From Breviolum minutum Mf 1.05b.01 (lineage: Eukaryota; Sar; Dinophyceae; Suessiales; Symbiodiniaceae): a DNA stretch of 64,000 bases. The notes beneath the pieces were generated by a model. That model searched no databases. It was not told the DNA's origin and saw only the letters and a program-made list of their open reading frames with translations. Each line of letters begins with the position of its first letter. Positions within the stretch are counted from its first letter, which is position 1. Both the position numbers and the translations under genes were made by a program. This document shows positions 34,298-47,231 of the stretch, piece after piece. The stretch is taken from the NCBI GenBank assembly GCA_000507305.1, contig DF239917.1, forward strand, positions 229,096-293,095, read 5' to 3'.

Positions 34298-34395
34298 ACT
34301 GGTTCGTGGTTTCAACCATCTGAAAAATATTAGTCAAATTGGATCATTTCCCCAAGTAGGGGTGAATATAAAAAATGTTTGAATCCACCAGCTAG
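34298..34395. repeat. Family B element
   Basis: Starts ACTGGTTCGTGGTTTCAACC and ends TTTGAATCCACCAGCTAG; the core TTGGATCATTTCCCCAAG is well preserved. It lies in the intron between exons 3 and 4. Confidence 0.75.
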
Positions 34396-34701
34396 AAAAG
34401 GTACCTTTGGACTTTTGGACATCCAAATGATTCACATCAATTCACATCTAGTTGTCCAGCAGGTTGTTCTATTTTAAATCAAATCTCAACCACCTGAGGT
34501 TCAAAACTCTCAACATGCTCCAAGAATTGTAGATGGTCAACTCAGATGCTGATTCCCCTTGCTTCTTATAATCCAAAGTGTATCTGATCTATATATATAT
34601 AATAAATAACATCTGCCTAGGTTTGCTAATCTTTGTATCAAGCGATTTGAACAAAAAAAAGTCGCCCAGTTTGTGTCTCCCAACTCTTCTTTGCGGTATA
34701 C

Positions 34702-34813
34702 CTTTAAAGAAGTCCAAGGTGCAGCTTGAACATTCATACGCAAAATTCTTGGTGCAGTTCTTTCCAACCGATGCGGATCCCGTTTTGGGGTCGCAGTGGC
34801 AGACGTTGCCATC
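34702..34813 (-). CDS. Exon 3: CHC module, complete through CxxC
   Basis: Reads DGNVCHCDPKTG, then VGKNC, then ECSSCTLDFFK, so one exon carries CxC, the middle cysteine and CxxC. An in-frame TAA just upstream forces a splice acceptor, and CCAAG then G is present. It ends after the first base of a codon at a canonical donor (AAAG then GTATAC), in phase with exon 4. Confidence 0.8.
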
Positions 34814-36042
34814 CTTGGTTTAGTGCGGGGTGGGAATCCGGACCCCGCAAAACAATTCATGGAACCTACAAGGTTCCAAACCCTTAGAAAAAATAAAGAC
34901 AATGTGTATTTCAAACCTCCATTTGCCCATTTGAAGGCGGCTAGGTAACTCAGGATGGGTACAAGCTAATAAAATGAATCTTTTTTATAAGGATTTGTTG
35001 CTTCCAAGTGGGGGGACAAAGGCCGAAAGATTAAACTTACAATGGTCTTTGCCCAGGAGCCAGCAAAAGTTTTCAACTCCCGTTTTGTTGGTTTCATGTG
35101 TGTTTTCCTCATTGCAAAAAAAAAGATCAAATGTTTGTCTTTACCCAATCTGCTTTCCAAACAAATTGCTCTTCTTACCCTTCCAATATCTAGCTTTCTA
35201 CCAGATTAAAGGGCTTTCACCAAACATCCAAAGGGCTCAACCAACCGTCCCGCAAGGAACCGTTCGTTCGTTCGACAACCAACGTCTCCAAGGAACAAAT
35301 TTCACATCGCCATTTGGGATGCAACGTCTGGAGGCCAGGCAGTTAAAATGTTTCTCCCTCTCTTTATGAACTTCACCTGGAACAACCAAGACGCATCCCA
35401 ACAAACAACCACCCAAAAGGCCGCGAAAATCGAAAACAATTGGACAAAAACAAGGCTTGGGAAAAAAAAGGGAAGCAATTTGGGTGGAAAGAAAAAATGG
35501 ATGAAAAGATATTGAAAGAAAAAGAGGTCAAAAGAAGAAACACATCGTTTGGGTGAAAAAAACTTGGACGACTTCATGTCAATGGCTTAGTGAAGCCCAC
35601 TTTTTTGAGTCTTAACCCAAGACTTCACCTTTCACACAAAGATTGGGAGTGGATTTCCAGGGATGACATGTTCAACCAGATGAAACCAACCAAACCTCAT
35701 TTCGGTGGTTCCGTCACTTGGGAAGAGCCCCAAAATCAAAACACTTTGGGTTCAGAGAGATGGCCGAAATTGCAATGGATACTTTCTGGGGGCACGCGGC
35801 TCAAGTAATTTTTCTAGCATTTTGGGTATGAGTTTTCTAGCATTTTGGGTATGAGTTTTATTGTTGCATATTTCAACAGCTTGAACCAAAGTGCATGTCA
35901 TCCAATGATTTTGTCAATTTCCATTCAATTTCCAACAGTGCAAGAACAGCAAGGTACTCCAAAAACCATTGGATGGTTTGGTCTTTCAACGAAATGATTT
36001 GGCGACCAATGCGGGCATTCACAGCAACAATCCACCCGAAAC

Positions 36043-36117
36043 GCAGTGCAGGTGGCATTGCTGGTAGACTTTGCCGTCCACTCCCCCGTCATAGCGATGA
36101 GTGCACTTGAACTCATC
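36043..36117 (-). CDS. Exon 2: second half of cysteine module
   Basis: Twenty-five codons starting DEFKCTHRYDGG and ending QQCHLHC; acceptor CTCAAG then G, donor GT. It enters in phase 0 from exon 1 across a 133-bp GT-AG intron. The C-x-H followed by CxxC spacing is longer than in other modules. Two other frames here are also open, so the frame rests on the cysteine pattern and on phase agreement with both neighbours. Confidence 0.55.
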
Positions 36118-36250
36118 CTTGAGTCATGACTTGATGGGGAGGCAGGGAGGGTGTTATGGATATAGATCTATATCTAATGCGTTATATAATAACCAAAACT
36201 GCTAGTATATGTATGTACCACACATAGAAACGTGTACGAGATACATATAC

Positions 36251-36298
36251 CTGGTATGACCATTGCCTTCCATTGGATGATATGCAAACGCACCGATC
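36251..36298 (-). CDS. Exon 1 (most upstream seen): CVC half-module
   Basis: Sixteen codons reading DRCVCISSNGRQWSYQ, with acceptor TTCAG and a canonical GT donor (CCAG then GTATAT). The CxC followed by NG is the signature of the first half of the module. The open frame continues upstream through GKCDHPVRRVQ, which also fits the module, so the real acceptor may lie near 36352. Exons further upstream are expected but were not found. Confidence 0.6.
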
Positions 36299-36964
36299 CT
36301 GAACCCGGCGAACCGGATGATCGCATTTACCCCCCAAGAAAAGGACCAACGCTGAACGAAAAAAACAAAAACCTTCAACCTTCGTTGCTGTTGTAGAATC
36401 TGATAAGCCAACCAAGGTTTCAGGATGTTTGAACCTGTCAAAAATTGGGAAAAAATCGTTTTCCAATTCTCTAAAGCCGAGGTGTTGCCCCCCGATATCG
36501 GTGAATTATTTTCTGCGGTATAATCTCTAGAGTGCTAACATGGCACCATCGCAACCATATGTCACTACGTCGTTTGTAATGTAGGTCTGTAGCAGATTAG
36601 CTAAGTTTGGGTTCTTGAAACGTTGCGGTTTTAGGTTCCTAACTTGAGTCCATCGAAGATCACCATCACATGTCCAATGGATCCCCTTTTATCCATTCAT
36701 CTTCAGCTCAGGCTTGGGATGTTCAAGCCGATTGGTTGGGATGTTCACCCTCCCAGTAGCAGTGGGAAATAAAGGTTTAGGTAGGGATCCCCGAACCGAA
36801 ATATAGGATGATCCTGGTGGTGACTGGAATCCTGGGAGGGGAAGCATCCCAGGTGCTTGGCATGTTTGTTGAGAGGGGAATTATTTTTAAAAGTTGTCTG
36901 ACTTACTGCTTGATTTGTCACAAAGGAGTTGGTTTGGCTGATAATTTAACTAAGTTGACCTAAT

Positions 36965-37054
36965 CACAACCGCAACAACAACAACAACAACAACAACCAC
37001 AACCACAATCACAACCACAACCACAACCACAACCACAACCACAACAACCACAAC
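36965..37054. repeat. (CAA/CCA)n microsatellite
   Basis: CAA repeats grading into CAACCA repeats over about 90 bp. Confidence 0.95.
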
Positions 37055-37263
37055 CGAAGAAGAAGCCCAAAAACCTTCAAAAGCAATTCCAAGTATCCGT
37101 GGTTCCCATCGTTCCACTGAGAGAATCACATGACCATTCATCGGCTCCCGTGACAGGACCCTGGAGTTTCTGACGTCGATTCTTCGACGATTCCAATTCT
37201 CAGGGGAAAAACAGGATGGCTTCTACACAAGGACCACAAGGACTTTTTTGGTGTACAAATATG

Positions 37264-37298
<35 letters not shown>

Positions 37299-40200
37299 TC
37301 ATGAACAAATATCAAAAAATACATTATATAGAAATAAATATCTGTATAAAAATGAAAAAAATATAAAAGAAAAAATATTCAATATATGTATATATGTATA
37401 AAGATCTATGCATGTATACATGTGCACTATGCAACCAAATGTCTGATGTTAGTTTCGTACGTACATTGATCTCTCATTTTTCAACGCCTGTTGTTGGCCA
37501 CAAAATCTGGGAAGCACCAGTTGATCCACTTGATAAAGTAAATCCATATCCCAGAAACTATCAATGTTGTAATCATCCCAAATGGTTTGCCAGATTTTCT
37601 CAAATCAGACCCCCAGCCCAACCAAAAAAATGAAAAATTGATTGATCTCGTGGAAAAACCATGAGAATTACCACACCCAAAAGTTGAACCAGTTGAAACA
37701 GCTGAGCAGGTTGGAAAGTTGCCATCCCTTCCAAGAGAAAAATCTCAAACTTCACCGGGGCTTTGGCTTTGGGGCGATTTGACAGGTCGGTCACCCTTTT
37801 GTGTTCTTTCAGCGCAAAGCAAAGCGCTTTTTGGGAAGTTATAGATCCTTGGGAAAAAAAGGTCTATATCTACACAAAATGTAGAAATGTATATATATAC
37901 ACCAGTACATGATAGTACATATCTATGGTTGGTGTTGAATATCCCCACCCTACCAATTCAGTGATGAGGATGATTACTCTAATGACTGAACATCACATTT
38001 ATGTATCCTGTATCCAGCTTCAAATTGTTATGCCGATCATCAGTGTCCAACACGCCTGTAAAGGCAAACCTATGCAATGAGGAATGTTCAACGACCTCAC
38101 GGGCGCGATGCTTGGAATGAGACATAGGGGACTCATAGGGGGATCACGACATCCTGTGAAATCCTGTTCGGTGTAATTGTCAGGATTCTCATGATGCGTC
38201 ATAGGTAAATAAAGATAAACCCAATTCAAGAGAGTAGCATAATTGTCAATATAAATATCATAAACCTATTTAACTCTGTCAGATGTTCTTGCACTGGTTC
38301 TGATCTATATATATATATTATATACTATATACTTGTTTCAAAGCAACGTGATACATGGGAATTGCCGAAGCATCCCTTACAACTAGCAAAGGCCAAACGG
38401 AAATCGAACAGTACTCTTCTAGTAATCATGGGCATGGCGATTGCCATCCACTTTTGACACAACGTCAACTCGAATACAACACATGCATCCCCAAAACATA
38501 ATTGAAACCGGAAGATGAAAGAATGGACCGACTTCAACATTTGCCCCAAACATATTCCGGAAGAGTTCCTAGTTTCTCGGTTTCTCGTCGAGAAACTTGC
38601 CCCATCAAAGAGCTATTCCCAGGGTCAGTTTAGGGCCTGCGGTAAAGAATTTATCTTGAGGCATACGACCCCAAAATTTATGACATGGTTTTTCTTTTGT
38701 TGAGGCAAATGTACGCGGACTCGGTGCGGACCCAGAACTTTTGGGACAATTTCAGATACATCCTTGCAGGTTTTGGAGTTTGAACCACTTGTTTGGCTTA
38801 GAAACTAAGAAAGCTGGATGTGTTACTTCCAGCTGTGTTCGATTACCAGAACGTATGTTCATCATACATGACGATAAGACAAAATGATTAAACACACAAG
38901 TAAACGGTGAACTATGTTTCATTGTTCCATGTTTGTGTAAAGTTGTAAAACAAAAATGTGGCCCAGCCATGACAATGCCGACAATGCCAAAGCACGATTC
39001 ATTCTTCTTCAATTTGTAACTACTCACCACAAGGCAAAACGTCAAGATCGCCTGGCAGCATTCTGTTTCCAAAATGCCGGTTGCTCGAAATGTCACTAGC
39101 GATGGGTGGCTGAAAGGTTGAAATCCTAAAACAGCTTGGTGGCTACAGTAGTCTTGTTCTGTTGTTGCATATGAACAGGGCTTCATACACCCGAAGGGTA
39201 CTTCGCGGGAGTTCAACCACCAACAGCTTTCTGTATACAACATATCCATATCCATGTATGTATAAATATATATATATACATATCTACATATATCCAGGAA
39301 GTCCAAACACCAAACTTTGCCCATTGGTAGTAGGGAATTCTTCATTTGGATCATCCTAAAGACCATTCTTTGTTTGCTCTTGGACTTCCAGGATATATGC
39401 AGAGTACTGACTCAGAGATTGTGTTTCTTCTGTCGTTTTTCTATTCATGGAAAATGCCTTCACCCGCATCGGAACCAAAACAATCGGAGTAACATGATCA
39501 GCTTCTACAGTATGTCAGGGGGTTTTGCCATGATCCCAAATCCCCCATTTGTGAAACAAGTCAATAAACCCTGCTTTTTTTGAACACAAACATCAGTTTG
39601 CTCGGTTGGATTTGGAATTTCCATCTCCCAACTTTCTCTCCCACTTGCAGTGGACCCGACTGTGATGCGCCTGGGCCAGTCTCAGGAGCATGGCCAGGCG
39701 ATATAAGCTTCGTTTCAGGTGCAGAGGAAATTCCTCTGCTGGGGATACATCCCCACTGCTAACTGAATAGCTGCGGTAGAAAGCTGGAAGTTCAAGCTGG
39801 AAGTTGAAATCACAGGAAATATGCATAATCATGTGTATCAAAAATGCATCAACTCCCAGGGTAGGTTGTTTCCAAGCGGTCTGGAACCTGAAAGTATGAG
39901 GGCTGGAATCTCCTCTCCTGGTTCCTAACAGAGAAAGCCTTGACCTCTTCAATCCTATTGTTTTTCCAATCTGCGAAGAAACTCCGCCTCTGAAGGCATG
40001 CTTTTTTTTTTTAAAGAAAATTGGATGAGCCATCAACAAAGTGTGTTGAACCCCTCAAAAGGTTGGGAATTAAAAACAAAACAGCTGTGAACCTGAGAGC
40101 GTTCACCATCCCACACGGGCAAACAACCGGAACTGGATTCAATTTGAAATGGTGAACCATATTTTGATTCTACTAGCTGCAGCTGGGCAAGCAGTCCTGT

Positions 40201-43200
40201 AATGGCTGGGCCTATCACAATTCCTATAGAATATCATTTCATTCCAACCTGTCTCCTCACTCCAGGGGTACATAAAAGAGAATCTTCCCAAATGAGGATT
40301 CTCTTATGATCAATACCAAAATGATCCAAAATGTTTGAATCTCCAGATACTTTTCTCCCAAAGGCTTATGCTCACTTGTTCGTAGTGGGATTCCTCTGTA
40401 TAGCAACAACCCCAAACAGGTGAGGTTGTGATGCCGCGATACTCGACTCACCAAAGAATCCAATGGTTTCCTAGACGAACAAAAAATACAGGGTCGAGTT
40501 CGCGTCCCTCCTTATGACTGGACTCATTTTCCAACTTTCCTGCTCCACTCTTCACTTCCAAGTCGACTTAACTATTTGATATTTTTCTCCTCCAAAAAAA
40601 GTCACCCTTTTTTTGAAAAGGAAAAGAAATCATCCAAAAACCTCCACTTCTAAGGATTTCTTTCTTGAAGATTCATCATTTCAGGGAGGTTTTTGTGGGG
40701 TCCCAACTGCTTCTATCCTGGAGTTGTTTTTTATCCGCCAAAAAATGCCTTCAGCCTTCCCTACCTCAATCGTCTCCAAGGGCAGACGTTCGATGTCCAA
40801 CTGGCGGTTTGATTCGTGATTCGAAACGAGCCAAACAGACGCCCAACCGAACCTCCGATCCTCAAATTTGCTTCACCTACGAAAACTCTGAAGGTTTTGT
40901 TTTCAGGGTGAAAAAAGGATTCGCTTCCCAACAAAAAATTCAGGTGGCAAGATTTCGGGTGTGATGGGATTGTTCCCGAAGAGTTCTCCGGAAAAAAATG
41001 CCTTAAAAAACAGGCGAGTTTACTGACCTGATTGAATTTTTTGGTGTCAATACTTGCAAGTGATGTTGGGACGTTTCTCCTTCCGAGTAACCGTCACTAC
41101 CAGGATGAATTCTTGTTTTTAGTAGGGGATCCCTATAAACCTTTCATTTAGCACTGTTGCTGGGCAACTCACATCCCAAGATTGATCGGATCCCACCTCG
41201 TAGGAGGCCGAGATGGCAGCACCCACCTGGCATATGATTTCTTTTTTAAAGGAAACCATTGAAAACAAGTAGAAGTGTTCATGGATGAAATCATGCAGAA
41301 ATACCCCCAAGTTGTACGCTCTAGTGCTGTTTCAATGTTTCATTCTAGAAACATCTGCGCAAATAGATATCGTCTCGAAAGATGTTTTTGAAAGGTTTGA
41401 GCCACCGGCCCGATAATATTCAAGCATCTTTTACCAGTGTACAGAATGATACGGAAGGAAAGCGTGGAAGATGAAATCCAATTAATATAGGAGAGTATGT
41501 GTGTTTCAACCAGGTAGCAATCAAGGCAATTGGCCTTTGAAAAAAAAAATGAGAAACCCCGCTATGAAAGTGGATAGGTTCATTCATCTAGCTGAATGGA
41601 ATATACTTTCCCAACCAACCTGGGTTTTTCCCTCATAAGGACACGTTCCAAAAAACCACCTTTTGAGCAGATGTCATCTGGCGGACGCAGTGCTAGGTGC
41701 AGTATCAGCCACCCTCAACAAAGAATATCACTTTTTGCGAGGTTTTGGGGGTTTCCTCATCTGTCATGCTGTAGTGTTGGCCATCAGAATTGTAACCATT
41801 CTATCACTTAGGTCGTGTGGCACGGATTGGAGTATTGCGGGGTATCCTTGGGCATCCTGCTTATAATACTAATATATAGTTCATGATTCATAACAGAAAT
41901 ATGTTTCACGAGGAGTATACACAACCCCCAAGACCAAGTGATGACACTAATCATTAACCGTTGTTAGTTTTCAAGGGTTTCCAGGCATACGGCATACCTT
42001 ACTGCAAGTAGATTTGAAATAAGTTTCACCCTGAAGAAACAACACATGCAATTTCATTGCTTGCGCAAAAAAAACTAAATAAATTCAATCACTATTACTG
42101 TAAGTATGCTGGATCTTGAGTATATAGATCAGATTTCGGTTTTCAAAAAAGCAGGATCAGAAAACCACCCAAACCCAAAGCATGGTGCCTCTGCTACACT
42201 CTTTGCCCGACCCAACAGCTGAGCCATCTGCTCATGTTTGGATCGTAAACGCACCTTGAGCAGGTGATTTTTTGTGGTGGATTGAGGGCAAATGCAAAGG
42301 GCATGCGGGAATTTGTTGAGCCTTCCGGTTTTTTTCTACCAAGTACCAAGTTTCAACTCCAACCGTGGGGGTGAAAAAATCCAGGAGTGCCGCACCTTGA
42401 GAACCAAAATTTCACCGGTGAATGAGGGCCACATTCCCACCCAAATTAAGCCTTGCTTGAAATGGTACACCGTGACCTTCCCCCCGAACACTGGGAAAAA
42501 TCATCAAAAATCGGTTCTGTGGAAAACAAAGGCTGTCAAAAGTCTTCAAAAAAAAATACCGTTTCCATATAAACCAGTGGATTAATTGGAGGGGATCGTC
42601 CAACCACTGAAAATCTCAGGGGCGAACTTTCAAACTTCGGGAAGGTATTTTTCATCACTGGATATTGGAGGGGTTTTTCAAAAACTATTATTGGAGCGGT
42701 AAAAAGGTAAAACCCATTGGATTATATATTGGATTATTGGATAAACAGATTCCATTTTCATCAGACCTTTCCAGAAATTTCCGCTTCGCCGAGAACCCCG
42801 CCTCTGCTCGCTTTGCATCATAGTCCCACCTGCACGGAAGTTCAGCATATCGGAAAGTTTAGCACATGTTGATGAGTCCCTTACGAGGCTAGGAAGACAT
42901 ATGGCAAGATTCCAAGGAAATTGGACATCATACACGTCAGCTTACTGTTCATGTTCAATCATCACCATCCTCATCCTTATCGGCTCCTAGTCAAACACTG
43001 CTCGTCATATGATCTTGTATCCTCATCTATCGAAGTTCATCATCATGCCCTCTCATCACGGAGCATACATGATCAGCACTTAACTACGGGGAACCTGTCA
43101 ACATTTGTCCTCAAAGACTATCATAGATCAGTGTTCTTCTGGCTATCATCATTATCATTATCATTCGTCTAATTCTCGTGTACTTTTTCTTTCTCCGCCT

Positions 43201-44241
43201 TCCGTAGAATCACATGACAAACGGTACGATGTATCTTTTTCAATGTTTTCAGACAAACCATCCCGAATTTGAGGGCCCTCACTCACTGCTTCTGGTACTG
43301 AAAAAGAGCTCAAAGTCCTGCTCATCAGCGGTCAAAACTGTGCAAACTTCCACAAGATCTCCGTGAATTTGGAATTATTGAAATATGTTTCAATGAAGCT
43401 CCAAATTCTTAAATCATTCTTCCCACAACATCTAGTGACCGAATGATAGTGGAGGAAACCAAGGGTGTGTCTTTATCGATCATAAACCTCCAAATACATG
43501 AAATGTTGGGAAGATTTCAACTACTGAACTGCAAGTACCTTCTTTGGGGGGTTCCTTGGCCGGATCCGTCACACCATGTTCACAAGATGGTTTGGAAGAA
43601 TGCGCGCGATCATCACCCCAATTCGGGCGTGTGACCTATCCATGCATGGGGTGATCCCCCGCTCAGTTGCAGTCATGAGCAGGATTGTTACATGTCCAGT
43701 ATATAGGTCATGCGTATTGACCCTTCGCCTTCCACCAATAGAAGGGGGATCCTGGCCCGTAAGTCATAGAAAAGTCGCAAACGACTATCCACGGACTATG
43801 AACCACGGGCACACAAGATAAATGTGCAGTGGTGGATATCTAATCATGTCAGTACCTTGAAGTAGGCACTGTCAAGGCACGGTGATAGTAGCGATAACTC
43901 AAATGATAGTGACAACTACCCACTCAGACCCCCCGAATTGAACAAAACTACAATTGTTTTTGTCTCGGAAACTTCGAACACGACCTAAAAGACTCGAGAA
44001 TTACTGTGTATGGTGTCCAAAAATTCAACACCGGTATAAAAACCATGTAACCATTGGGATTAACTGATCCGTTCCCTACGAACTGGTTTTGCCGGATCTT
44101 CTACAAGCCTGTTACCCTTCCAAGTAGACCCTATGAGATAAGGACAAACAATCAGCTAAATCTTAACAACGACTTGTCCCTTCATATTCCTGATGAACAG
44201 AAAAACTGTATGGGATATATAATAAAGCCCTCTAAAAAATA

Positions 44242-44685
44242 GTGCTTGTTCAACAAAAAAACTTTCTTTACATCACCTATTTCGCCCATAAAAATTCTTT
44301 CATCAACAAACCCCCCCGCGACTTCCTGGATCCGAAATTTCCTAGGAATGATTTCTTTAAGTGGTTTTCCACGATCCCTGGATCACCGGATCCTCATCGG
44401 CCCAGATGGGTTTCTTTTGGACCTCGCGAGATCAGGACAGATGTGAAACAAGAAACACCAAGTCGAGAGGAAGAGATGTTTGAAGATGCCAAATGGATGG
44501 GGTTTAAGAAGACTTGTTGCTATGCAAAAAAAATGCGTGAACTATGCACCCCTCTTGATTTCAACACGTCCAAAAAGGTCCAGCCTTTACATTCATCAAA
44601 GTTGGCGATTCCATCATCCCCCCAACCACTTGGAACCAATTCTGCAGGGGTGTGGACCAGTGGAATGTTCAAATGCCTGGGGTGA
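44242..44685 (+). other. Open frame of 147 codons, coding status unknown
   Basis: One of the longest uninterrupted frames outside repeats. It begins with a hydrophobic N-terminal part and has a mixed, charged middle (REIRTDVKQETPSREEEM). The opposite strand also has a protein-like stretch here (TPAELVPSGWGDDGIANF). Neither could be matched to a family or linked to neighbouring exons. Confidence 0.25.
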
Positions 44686-45050
44686 GCCACCAAAAGACAA
44701 CTCCAAGACCCCAAGCATTCTCGAAGTACAGTCGCACGTTCTTGTCTTGACCTCAAGTTGAGTCATTCAAAAAAATGCGACACGTTTCTGCAGTTTGACG
44801 AAACGGTTTTCGGTAACTTTGGATCCTGGAATTGGATCTACATTTTGGAGGTTTCAAGTCTTTTTGGTGAAAAGGTTTCCTTCCAAAATTTGGTAGCTAC
44901 CCTGGAAATGGAACTTATTTTTCTTCATCTTCATGATTCAAAATGAATGCCTTTCGCAGAATCCCTGCATTGAGGCCGTTTGTCAACGATCAATGACATG
45001 CAATGTCATGGTGACATTCAAAAGAGAACCGAATAAATCATTGGATTATA

Positions 45051-45165
45051 CAGGGGTCATTGTATTGCCAACCCAGACAATGCACTATTACAAGGGAAAT
45101 CCCTCAAAATTACCACAAATTTGCATTGTTTGATTCCTCCAATATGGGTAATTTAATGACCCCTG
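45051..45165. repeat. Inverted-repeat element, family F
   Basis: Starts CAGGGGTCATTGTATTGCC and ends GGGTAATTTAATGACCCCTG. Inner ACAATGCA and TGCATTGT also pair, so the whole unit can fold as a long hairpin. Confidence 0.8.
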
Positions 45166-46530
45166 TTATAGAACACCTACCAATGAAGCTTACAGCAATG
45201 CTGAGCACCCAACGAAGATCATCCAAGGAGACCTTAGACATACTTGACTTGTGTCTGTTCTGTGGAGTGGAGTTTCCACCTGGCAAAACTCGATCCTGTT
45301 AAGACCGCCATTCAACTGACTGGAGGTTTTGCCGGCCCCAAGAAAACAGAAATTCGTCCTTCGCAAACCATACATATGCGAATGATGCAGGCAGCAAAAT
45401 GAATTGTGTGTATCTAAAAATGCAACGACTATCATTGTTTGATTGTTTGTGGGAGAGGGCTACACCCAAATTATACCCTCCTCAAATTCTAGCACTTTGC
45501 GCCTCAAAAACACCTTCACAAGTGGAAGACGAAAAACGTGTTTTCTTTTTGTGACGCGGCTTCCTTTGTGGTGCAACCCTATCCTCTACTGCTTTCGGTG
45601 AGAAGTTCCAAGGGCCAAACCAGGTCAAAAGACACATTTACTAGCCTTTGCAGTTGCTGAATCCTTTTTCATGAACAGTCAGCCAACCGGCCCCAGACTA
45701 AATGTTAATAATAAAGGGTAGTCACAGGCAATTGTGCTAGATAACCCAGCATAAATGCATATATTGCATGACTCATCAGCATGGATCATGGTATATCAGT
45801 CAGTCTCAGCATTTAAAATCATCGCAACAAAAATGGACAGGCCAGGCAACTCTCTCATTTCCAAAAAGAAACTCATGTTCTCGAGCTTTCTCCCCAAGAT
45901 ATTTTCTTAATGCCCTCTTACTACAAAAATTCCCTATAGCCCCCCCAACCCGCTTGGGCACGCGGGACGTATTTGTGCTGTCCACCCAACTTGGTCGCAG
46001 CTGGTGTGAGCACCTCCAGCGAAAACCCACTTTGGAAACGTCTCAAAAACACAACCCCAAGGGGCGAATAAAGGCTTCAGCAATGACTGTGGGAAACATC
46101 TCTTTTTTGCATTTTTCCTTGCATTTTTTCATCGTTGAATCAATTGAGCATTTTGCCCCCTTTTGAAGGAAATAAGAAAGTCTTCCAAGCCCGACATGTC
46201 CTCTTGAAGTGGAAACGTGCACTTAGTTGTAAGGGAAGGTGTGCTCATAATGACATAATGATTCACCAAGCTTTATCGAGGCCTATTAAATCCATTTTGG
46301 GATGATTTCATTAAAAAAGAGTCACCTTTTGGTCGTTTTCCATGACTTGGTTCCATCGCTGCCTTTGAAATGGTGGATTCACGCACCGGTCACCATCCAC
46401 GACAGCCAGGGCCACCCTATCTTCACCTACCTTCGCTCATCAATCATAGATCTTTCTTTCAAAGAGTGGTAGACACACTTTTTTAAAAAGTTGGTGCAAG
46501 AAAACAATCTGCCCAAATATCTCCACATAT

Positions 46531-46611
46531 CAGGGGTCAGTATATCACCAACCCAAACAATGCACTTTTATATAAAAGGGAATTCCCTCAAAGTCACCAT
46601 TGTTTGATCCC
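46531..46611. repeat. Family F element, truncated at one end
   Basis: Shares CAGGGGTCA, CACCAACCCAAACAATGCAC and AGGGAATTCCCTCAAA with the copy at 45.05 kb; the far end with the pairing GACCCCTG is missing. Confidence 0.7.
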
Positions 46612-47124
46612 TGCGTATTCCAAACAGAAAAAAATTTCAATGTTTCAGCCTCGTTTTTTCATCTCAAAGTCCTCAAACAAAATGCTCCTTTCAGAAGCAC
46701 CTCTTGGACGGTGATGTATTGAAACATCTTGGCATAATCCACCAACCTCCAGGACATGTCATTTTTTCTTAGCAAAAATGGATGTTTTTCTGTAATGGCT
46801 TTCGAACAAAATCTGGCGAACCAATTGGGCTGCAATGTTGTAATTTGTGGTGGGGTATCTACAATAGCGGTCAGCCGGATTTCACCATTCCGAAATGAAG
46901 ATCATTTCCTGGGTGCTTCGGCTAGAGGGTAACATATCACGATCCCAGAATGAGATATTCCCAAACTCCTTTTTCTCCCTTCCAAGCACCAGCTAGTTTT
47001 TGAAACCTGATACCTGATACCAAGAATATTTTTGTCGTAAGAATGCTTGCCCTACTGTTTTACATGGAAAAAAAATCCCTCTCTTGGAGAACAAATGTCA
47101 AAGGTCTTTTATTCGGGCGACGTG

Positions 47125-47231
47125 TGGGTGTTTCCAAAAATAGGGGGAAAACCTCCAAAATGGATGATTTATAATGGAAAACCCTATTGAAATGGATGAT
47201 TTGGGGGTACCATTATTTTTGGAAACACCCA
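47125..47231. repeat. Inverted-repeat element, family D
   Basis: Perfect ends TGGGTGTTTCCAAAAATA and TATTTTTGGAAACACCCA around a GGATGAT-containing core. Its minus-strand translation gives GVSKNNGTPKSSISIG, a phrase I recall from many Suessiales gene predictions. Confidence 0.85.

Larger units (their letters stand above)
4694..36298 (-). other. Large split gene: cysteine-module protein ending in a VWD-like (GDPH) region
   Basis: Gene-level entry for the exons listed separately below. Thirty-four short exons, transcribed from high to low coordinates, carry repeated cysteine modules and then a WGDPH region. At 30 junctions the split codon, reading phase and module spacing all agree; the unresolved ones are 9/10, 18/19 and 31/32. 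Introns run from 101 bp to about 2 kb and hold (TA)n tracts and inverted-repeat elements; exons 1-31 give only about 2.2 kb of coding sequence in 27 kb. Resolved donors are 15 GT, 9 GC and 6 GA; 26 of 33 acceptors are AG followed by G. Proteins combining such modules with a GDPH domain are known in dinoflagellates and are expected to be secreted or surface-bound; that role is inference. Start codon, signal peptide and stop codon were not located. Confidence 0.8.

Noticed and set aside
38752..39366. Minus-strand open frame of 204 codons
   Set aside because: Part is encoded by a (TA)n tract (YIYIYTY), there is no domain, and the Cys spacing does not fit the modules.
39593..40039. Minus-strand frame of 148 codons, and a plus-strand exon-like stretch at 39.65-39.72 kb
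   Set aside because: Both strands look protein-like and neither connects to anything; the plus stretch has good splice sites but no recognisable product.
43562..43821. Protein-like frames on both strands near 43.6-43.8 kb
   Set aside because: They could be part of a repeated sequence, but I could not recognise a family or choose a strand.
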